A DNA stretch of 64,000 nt, taken from Trujillonella endophytica (GTDB lineage Bacteria > Actinomycetota > Actinomycetes > Mycobacteriales > Geodermatophilaceae). Below are positions 54,439 to 64,000 of the stretch, in pieces. The DNA lies in the NCBI RefSeq assembly GCF_900110555.1, contig NZ_FOEE01000016.1:32785-96784 (forward strand). The letters are read 5' to 3'. The translations under genes and the position numbers were made by a program. A model generated the notes under the pieces. That model had not been told where the DNA came from. It did not search any database and saw only the letters and a program-made list of their open reading frames with translations. The stretch's first letter is position 1; the number at the start of each line of letters is the position of its first letter.

Positions 54439-55803
54439 GTGGAACTCAGCGATGTCACCACAGCGCTCCGTGCCCGCTGGTGGTGGGCCGTGCTCGGTCT
54501 GGTGGTCGGTGGCGCCGCTGCCCTGGGATGGGTGCTCGTCGTCCCACCGCAGTACACGTCGACCGTCCAGTTCTTCGTCTCGACCACCGGCTCGACGTCC
54601 GCCGCCGAGGTCTTCCAGGGCGGCCAGTTCTCGCAGGAGCGCGTCGAGTCCTACGCCCAACTCCTCCGTGGCGACCAGCTCGCCGCCGTCGTCGTCGACC
54701 GGTTGGACCTCGAAGAGACCCCGGAAGAGCTGCTCGGGCGCATCGAGGTCACGGCTCTCCCGGAGACCGTGCTCATCGAGGTGGCGGTCACCGACGGTTC
54801 GGCCACGCGCGCTCAGCGCATCGCCGAGGTGCTCGGGGACGCATTCACCGATCAGGTGAGCCGGCTCGAGCGGCGCAGCACGAGCGGTGAGGATCTCGTC
54901 GCAGTCATCGTCACGGACACCGCGGACCTGCCCTCGGCCCCGAGCTCGCCGAAGACGGTGCGCGACATCGGCATCGGACTGCTTGCCGGTCTGGTCCTCG
55001 GCTGCGTGCTCGCAGTCATCCGGGCTCGCACCGATCGCAGCGTTCGTGATCCCGACGATGCCAGGGAGCTGGCGGAGGCCCCCGTCGTCGGGTTGGTCCT
55101 GAAGGACGACACGCTCGAGAAGCGACACGTCGTCGACCGTGAGTCGGACGGCCAGGCTGCCGAGGGATTTCGTCAGCTGCGCACCAACCTCCAGTTCCTC
55201 GATGTGGACGAACCGCCGAGGGTCATCATGATCACGAGCCCGTCGCCGGCGGAGGGCAAGACCACGTTGGTCGTGAACCTCGCTCTCGCGCTGGCCGACG
55301 CCGGGCGCCGCGTGGCCGTGGTCGAGGCCGACCTCCGGCGCCCCAAGGTGAGCCGTTACCTCGGGCTGGTCAGCGGTGCCGGCTTGACGAACGTGCTGGC
55401 GGGCAGCGCTGGACTCGAGGACGTTCTGCAGCAGTACGGCGACGGCAAGCTCACCGTCCTCGCCGCGGGGCCGACTCCGCCCAACCCCGGCGAGGTGCTC
55501 GGATCGAGCCAGATGGCCGGCCTGCTGGATCAGCTGCGGGACACCAATGACATCGTCCTCGTCGATGCGGCGCCGGTGCTGCCGGTTGCGGACACGAGCG
55601 GTCTGGCCGTGATGATGGACGCGGTCCTGCTGTCCGTGCGGTACGGCGTCACGCGGAAGCGACAGCTCCGGGCCGCGGCGATCGTCCTGGACAACGTGGG
55701 AGCGAAGACGCTCGGGGTCGTCCTCAATGTCGTGCCGCGCAACGCGCCGGTGGCCGCGGACTACGGGCAGGGTTACAACTACGCGTACGGAAGCGATCGC
55801 TGA
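54439..55803 (+). CDS. Wzz/CapA-BY-kinase fusion (polysaccharide copolymerase tyrosine autokinase), copy 2
   Basis: 454 residues. The N-terminal Wzz domain has membrane helices near 16-38 and 175-197. The kinase has Walker A SPSPAEGKTTL (about 267-277), Walker A' in VEADLRRPK (about 295) and Walker B IVLVDAAPVL (about 373). The first Asp of the usual Walker A' VDxDxR is Glu here, unlike the copy at 34770. The C-terminal Tyr cluster is DYGQGYNYAYGSDR, without the Lys-rich tail. The GTG at 54439 is chosen by alignment with copy 1 (VELSDVTTALRARWWW). It belongs with the flippase and polymerase just upstream. Confidence 0.9.
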   Translation: MELSDVTTALRARWWWAVLGLVVGGAAALGWVLVVPPQYTSTVQFFVSTTGSTSAAEVFQGGQFSQERVESYAQLLRGDQLAAVVVDRLDLEETPEELLGRIEVTALPETVLIEVAVTDGSATRAQRIAEVLGDAFTDQVSRLERRSTSGEDLVAVIVTDTADLPSAPSSPKTVRDIGIGLLAGLVLGCVLAVIRARTDRSVRDPDDARELAEAPVVGLVLKDDTLEKRHVVDRESDGQAAEGFRQLRTNLQFLDVDEPPRVIMITSPSPAEGKTTLVVNLALALADAGRRVAVVEADLRRPKVSRYLGLVSGAGLTNVLAGSAGLEDVLQQYGDGKLTVLAAGPTPPNPGEVLGSSQMAGLLDQLRDTNDIVLVDAAPVLPVADTSGLAVMMDAVLLSVRYGVTRKRQLRAAAIVLDNVGAKTLGVVLNVVPRNAPVAADYGQGYNYAYGSDR

Positions 55804-55997
55804 CCTGACTCGAGTGGGTCGCCGCCCTCGACGGTGTTGCCGACGGCCCGGCACCGCCATGCCATCCGGAGCGAGGCGGAATCACGAGCCGCGGCGGACG
55901 CGGAGACCGTGCCCGCGTGCCCCATCGGGGTGACCTGCGTCTCGAATCGCCCGGAAGCATCTACGCTGCTCGGCGGGCCGCAGGGCGCGGCAGCTGA

Positions 55998-60205
<4,208 letters not shown>

Positions 60206-60330
60206 GCGGGGCACACGAGTCGCGCAGGCGCCGTGGAGCGCATCCGGACCCCGGATGACGGCTTCCCACGACGGAGGCACTTGCGGTTCCTCCGGCAGCG
60301 GGGCACCGTGGGGCGACTTTCGGAGGGGTG

Positions 60331-60498
60331 ATGGAGCGTCTTGCGCGATGGGCGGCGGTCGCCGCCGACAGCCGTCGCCGCTGCGAGTGGTGCGGTCGGC
60401 GCCTGGCGTCACCCCGTGCCCGGGTGGCGGGCCGGCGCGCCTGCTCGACGCAGTGCGCCGTGAGCCTGGACGACTGGTGGGCGCCGGGCCCCGGCTGA
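60331..60498 (+). CDS. small Cys-rich (zinc-finger-like) protein, 55 aa
   Basis: The ATG follows CGGAGGGGTG. The product is basic, with CEWCGRRL and then CSTQC, four Cys in a Cys-x2-Cys...Cys-x3-Cys arrangement likely to bind zinc, and ends DDWWAPGPG. Frame and codon use look genuine (GC-rich third positions). It is missed by a 60-residue cutoff. It sits between rfbD and galE; no function assigned. Confidence 0.55.
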   Translation: MERLARWAAVAADSRRRCEWCGRRLASPRARVAGRRACSTQCAVSLDDWWAPGPG

Positions 60499-60526
60499 GC
60501 AGCTGGCTCCGCAGTACTCTCCCGCC

Positions 60527-61561
60527 ATGAAGTGCCTGGTCACGGGGGGGTGCGGGTACATCGGCGCGCACGTCGTCCGGGCGATGACGGCCGCGGGCGA
60601 CCGGGTCGTCGTCCTGGACGACCTCTCCAGCGGAGACCAGGCGCGGATCCCGGACGTCCCGCTCGTGGTCGGCAGCGTGCTCGACAGGAGGCTCGTCGAG
60701 AGCGTGCTGAGCGGGCACGACGTGCAGAGCGTCGTCCACCTGGCCGCGAAGAAGCGGGTCGAGGAGTCGGTGTGCCGGCCGACGCTCTACTACCGGGAGA
60801 ACGTCGAGGGTCTGCGCGTGCTGCTGGAGGCGGCGACGCATGCCGGCGTCGAGTCGTTCGTCTTCTCGTCCAGCGCCGCTGTCTACGGGGCGCCCGACGT
60901 GGACCGGGTCGACGAGGACGTCGAGTGCCGGCCGGTGAACCCCTACGGCAGAACGAAGCTGGTCGGGGAGTGGATGGTGGCCGACACGGCTCGTGCCACC
61001 GGCCTGCGGTACGCGAACCTGCGCTACTTCAACGTCGCGGGCACCGCCGCGCCGGAGCTGACCGATCGCGGAGAGTCCAGCCTGGTACCGCTGGTGTTCC
61101 GGCAGCTCGCCCGGCAGCGGGCGCCGCGGATCTTCGGCGACGACTACGACACCGCGGACGGCACCTGCATCCGTGACTTCGTCCATGTCGCCGACATCGC
61201 CTCGGCGCACGTCGCCGCCGCACGGGCGCTGACCTCCGGGGCGGTCGAGGAGCTGACGGCGAACATCGGCCGCGGTGCCGGGATCTCGGTGCTCGAGATG
61301 GTCGAGATCATCCGATCGGTCACGGGGGTCTCGGGGGAGCCGTGGTCCGCACCGGTGGTCGAGCCGCGCCGCGCGGGTGACCCGGCGCGGGTCGTGGCAT
61401 CCGCCGAGCGGATCGCAGCGGTCCTCGGCTGGGAGGCGCGGCACGGGCCACGGGAGATGGTGGCGTCGGCATGGGCAGGCTGGAGCCGCTCAGTAGGCGC
61501 CCTCCCCGCGGAGCACCGCCCGCAGGGTCTGGCCCAGGATCATGAGGTCGAATGTGAGTGA
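60527..61561 (+). CDS. galE: UDP-glucose 4-epimerase
   Basis: 344 residues. Interconverts UDP-glucose and UDP-galactose. Signatures are LVTGGCGYIGAHVVRAM, VVHLAAKKRVEESV, FVFSSSAAVYGAP (Ser), NPYGRTKLVGEWM (Tyr-x3-Lys), LRYFNVAGTAAP and GTCIRDFVHVADIA. The family normally ends around the SAWAGW stretch; the last roughly 24 residues (SRSVGALPAEHR...) are read across the convergent sugar-transferase gene, giving a 72-bp overlap. It supplies galactose or uronate precursors to the second block. Confidence 0.9.
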   Translation: MKCLVTGGCGYIGAHVVRAMTAAGDRVVVLDDLSSGDQARIPDVPLVVGSVLDRRLVESVLSGHDVQSVVHLAAKKRVEESVCRPTLYYRENVEGLRVLLEAATHAGVESFVFSSSAAVYGAPDVDRVDEDVECRPVNPYGRTKLVGEWMVADTARATGLRYANLRYFNVAGTAAPELTDRGESSLVPLVFRQLARQRAPRIFGDDYDTADGTCIRDFVHVADIASAHVAAARALTSGAVEELTANIGRGAGISVLEMVEIIRSVTGVSGEPWSAPVVEPRRAGDPARVVASAERIAAVLGWEARHGPREMVASAWAGWSRSVGALPAEHRPQGLAQDHEVECE

Positions 61562-62944
61562 CCAGTTCTCCACGTACCGGAGATCCATCCGCACGGAGTC
61601 GTCCCACGAGAGGTTCGACCGGCCGCTGACCTGCCACAGGCCCGTCAGCCCTGGCTTGACCAGGAACCGGCGCTGCATGTCCGCCCCATAGCGGGCGACC
61701 TCGTGGGGCAGCGGCGGCCGAGGCCCGACCAGGGACATCTCCCCGCGCAGGACGTTCACCAGTTGCGGCAACTCGTCGAGCGAGTGCCTTCGCAGGAAGC
61801 GGCCGATCGAGGTGACCCGGGGGTCCAGGCGCAACTTGAAGAGCACCCCGTTGCCGTCGTCGCCGCCCACCGGGTGCACGAGATCCGCGTCCGCCACCAT
61901 GGTGCGGAACTTGATCATCCCGAACTCCTGTCCATCGCGGCCCACGCGCTGCTGGCGGAACAGCACGGGGCCGGGGCTGGTGGACTTGACGGCGACCGCG
62001 ATGGCCAGCAGCGCGGGAAGGAGCAGCAGCAGCCCGAGGAGAGCCGCACTGCGGTCGAAGCTCGCCTTCACCAGGCGTCGGACCCCGCGGAGCTCGGGCC
62101 GCTCGACGTGCAGCAACGGCAGGCCGCAGGACGGGCGGATGCGTACCCGCGGTCCGGCGAGTTCCGTCACCGCCGGCGCGAGGAGCAGCTCCGCCCTCGT
62201 GCCTTCCAGGTCCCACCCGAGCCGGCGGAGCGCGCCGCCGTCCAATTCAGGTGTCGGCAGGACGGCGACCGTGTCGACCTCGTAGAGCTCGACGATCCGC
62301 ACGACTTCGTCCAGATGGCCCAGCACTGGCAGCCCGTCGAACGAGCGGTCCTCGCTGGCGGGCAGACAGCAGCCGACGACCCGGTAGCCGTGATGGGTCT
62401 CCCGGCGCAGCTGTTCGTGGAGGGCGAGGATCCCCTTGCGGTGGCCCACGAGCAGGGTGGTCTGGAGTGCGCGGCCCAGCCTGCGTTGCCGGTGCAACAG
62501 CTTCCGCTGCCCGTAGCGGTGGATCAGAGTCAGTGCGCACGTGAGCGGTAACGTCACGACGACGAAACCTCGAGCCACCTCGAGCCTCAGTCCCCAGGAC
62601 ACGGTCCCGATGGTCGCCAGGAGCATGACCGTCGCGAAGAACACGCGGCGGAACTCCTCGGGCCCGTCCCAGAGGAAGCGCTGTTCATAGCTGCGCGCAA
62701 CGGACATCGCCGTGAGCCACACGAGCGGCACGAGGAGGGCGAGACCCGGCAGCACGGCCGAGTCGGCCGCCGGATCCGGGCCCAGCCACAGGGTGAGGAC
62801 CGCGACGACGAGCGCGCACAGGAGGTCCCCGGCGATGAGCCGCCGCACGTAGGCCGTACGCCAGGCGCGGCGGGCGACGGTCCCGGCCCCGCGGACCTGA
62901 GCGGGGGAGACCGAAGGGATCGAAGGGGCCTTGACCGGTCGCAT
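61490..62944 (-). CDS. polyprenyl glycosylphosphotransferase (initiating sugar transferase), copy 2
   Basis: 484 residues. Same layout as the protein at 27117: N-terminal membrane segments, a Rossmann-like domain (LQTTLLVGHRKGILALHEQL), then a catalytic domain with RQQRVGRDGQEFGMIKFRTM, RRHSLDELPQLVNVLRGEMS, LVGPRPPLP and KPGLTGLWQVSGRSNLSWDD. It initiates synthesis of the second polymer. It is convergent with galE and overlaps it by 72 bp. Confidence 0.92.
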   Translation of the reverse strand: MRPVKAPSIPSVSPAQVRGAGTVARRAWRTAYVRRLIAGDLLCALVVAVLTLWLGPDPAADSAVLPGLALLVPLVWLTAMSVARSYEQRFLWDGPEEFRRVFFATVMLLATIGTVSWGLRLEVARGFVVVTLPLTCALTLIHRYGQRKLLHRQRRLGRALQTTLLVGHRKGILALHEQLRRETHHGYRVVGCCLPASEDRSFDGLPVLGHLDEVVRIVELYEVDTVAVLPTPELDGGALRRLGWDLEGTRAELLLAPAVTELAGPRVRIRPSCGLPLLHVERPELRGVRRLVKASFDRSAALLGLLLLLPALLAIAVAVKSTSPGPVLFRQQRVGRDGQEFGMIKFRTMVADADLVHPVGGDDGNGVLFKLRLDPRVTSIGRFLRRHSLDELPQLVNVLRGEMSLVGPRPPLPHEVARYGADMQRRFLVKPGLTGLWQVSGRSNLSWDDSVRMDLRYVENWSLTFDLMILGQTLRAVLRGEGAY

Positions 62945-63067
62945 GCGACAGTCCCTCGGGAGGCTTCGGCGGTGCGGGGAGCGGCCCGGCGCAGGAGTGC
63001 GGCGCGGGCGCGGGGTGGCGCCCGATAGGTGCGGGCGTCCGACAGCAGCGGCCGTGGTCTCCGAGGG

Positions 63068-64000
63068 TCAGTCGGGTGGGGAGTCCGGGTCTCCGGCGTG
63101 GTCGATGACGCGCTCGGCTGCCTGCTCGATGCGGCGCAGCTCCGCGGCCGCGGCGGCCGTGGCGTCCATGTCCCTCATCACGGCCAGGAAGGACGCGCAT
63201 GCAGCTGCACCGCTGCCGGCGCCGGCGCTGGTGCCGCCGGGGTTCGGGCAGTGCCCGGATGGTGCGGGAGCAGGGGCTGGAGCCGGGGCCGGAGTCGGAG
63301 CCGGCGCGGGGGCCGGGATGGGAAGCGGTGGCGAGGCCGGCTCCAGTGAGACGCTCGGGATCGGGCTGCCCGGCTGCCCGCCGGTCCTCGCCGGGACGAC
63401 CCGAGCGGTGTCCGTTCCCCGGTTGAGCACCGCACGGACCGGGGCAGAGCAGAGCAAGCTGCTCATGGACGGCTCGAGGTGGGCGGCGGTCGCGTCGGAG
63501 GCGACGACCGTGGGCGTCGGACCGGCCGCCGATGCATCGACACGGGCGGCAGGAGCCGTCGCCGGCCCGGGCTGCCCGGATGCGGCCGGCGTGCGAGGTG
63601 TCGGATCGGCCGCCGCCACCGCATCCGGCACGGACGCGGGCTCCGACGGCAGTTCGGCGATCGCTTCGGGGGTGCTCGACACCGCCGGTTGCACCTGTCG
63701 GTGCACCTCCGCTGCAGGCGTCACGGGCGCAACGGCGGGGCCGGCGCTGGGCTCGGTCGCCGGGTGCGGCGGTACGGGCGGGGTCTCTTCCGGCGCGTGC
63801 GCCCGTACTTCGGCGGGTGCGGGTGGGCTGAGTGGGCTCGACTCGGGCGCGGATGAGCTCGGCGGCCCGCCGGTGGCGGGTTGGGGGGTGGTGGCCGGTG
63901 GTGGAGGGGTGGGTTCGGTGGCGGGCTGGGGTGTGTCCGGCTGAGGCGGCCGGTGCGCTTCCGCGGCGGGGGGCGGGTCGGGTGTGGCGGCGGGGTGGGC
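63068..64000 (-). CDS. Pro/Ala/Thr-rich protein, C-terminal part (5' end outside window)
   Basis: The frame is open from the right edge to a TGA at 63068-63070, with no stop in at least 310 codons. It is dominated by Pro, Ala, Thr and Ser with PAPAP runs. The C-terminal 60 residues are less biased and end in an Ala/Glu/Arg-rich helix (ATAAAAAELRRIEQAAERV) and DPDSPPD, with isolated Cys (GHCPNPG, AAACASF). This could be a cell-wall or linker region of a surface protein; no family can be named. Confidence 0.55.
   Translation of the reverse strand, partial: AHPAATPDPPPAAEAHRPPQPDTPQPATEPTPPPPATTPQPATGGPPSSSAPESSPLSPPAPAEVRAHAPEETPPVPPHPATEPSAGPAVAPVTPAAEVHRQVQPAVSSTPEAIAELPSEPASVPDAVAAADPTPRTPAASGQPGPATAPAARVDASAAGPTPTVVASDATAAHLEPSMSSLLCSAPVRAVLNRGTDTARVVPARTGGQPGSPIPSVSLEPASPPLPIPAPAPAPTPAPAPAPAPAPSGHCPNPGGTSAGAGSGAAACASFLAVMRDMDATAAAAAELRRIEQAAERVIDHAGDPDSPPD

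Overview
This is very GC-rich DNA with actinobacterial codon usage, many GTG starts and frequent 4-base ATGA/GTGA gene overlaps. GpgS, an LCP ligase, an NrfD-type formate dehydrogenase and Wzx/Wzy exopolysaccharide genes point to a high-GC actinomycete. I infer Geodermatophilaceae (Geodermatophilus/Blastococcus-like), mainly because the formate dehydrogenase gene carries an in-frame UAG where selenocysteine belongs. That recoding was reported for this family (Mukai and colleagues, 2016).

Layout. 1-6.7 kb: the end of a thioesterase-type protein, then a leftward operon of metallo-hydrolase, DedA, holin/phosphatase and GpgS, a Cys-containing membrane protein and a VanZ-like protein. 6.9-12.4 kb: a rightward formate dehydrogenase operon (alpha with UAG-selenocysteine and a SECIS hairpin, four-cluster ferredoxin-like beta, NrfD-like gamma), closed by a 41-bp palindrome. 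12.4-25.4 kb: two GDP-mannose 4,6-dehydratase paralogues, a membrane acyltransferase with SGNH domain, a GH3 lipoprotein, SGNH proteins, a secreted protein, a zinc-ribbon membrane protein, a PP2C phosphatase and an LCP protein.

25.6-45 kb: first exopolysaccharide block. It holds UDP-glucose dehydrogenase, the initiating phosphoglycosyltransferase, a tyrosine phosphatase, tandem SGNH lipoproteins, a divergent pair of LpxL-like acyltransferases, a flippase, a chain-length/tyrosine-kinase protein, a CDP-glycerol-type polyol-phosphate transferase, two GT4 transferases, a Wzy-like polymerase, a membrane acyltransferase, a fused cytidylyltransferase-reductase (probable CDP-ribitol synthase) and a second tyrosine phosphatase. 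46-63 kb: second block. It holds two GT4 enzymes, a fused PssD/PssE-type transferase, a DUF4832 glycosidase-like protein, flippase, polymerase, tyrosine kinase, acyltransferase-SGNH, RfbB, RfbD, GalE and a second initiating transferase. The right edge cuts a Pro/Ala-rich protein.

How the genes fit together (inference): each block has its own initiator, flippase, polymerase and kinase, so the organism probably makes two surface polysaccharides. One probably contains polyol phosphate, and acyltransferases and SGNH proteins may decorate both. The formate dehydrogenase is a separate respiratory module. The strongest signal in the window is the UAG selenocysteine codon, with a hairpin of E. coli fdhF architecture 11 nt downstream. 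Conventional annotation would report this gene as broken.
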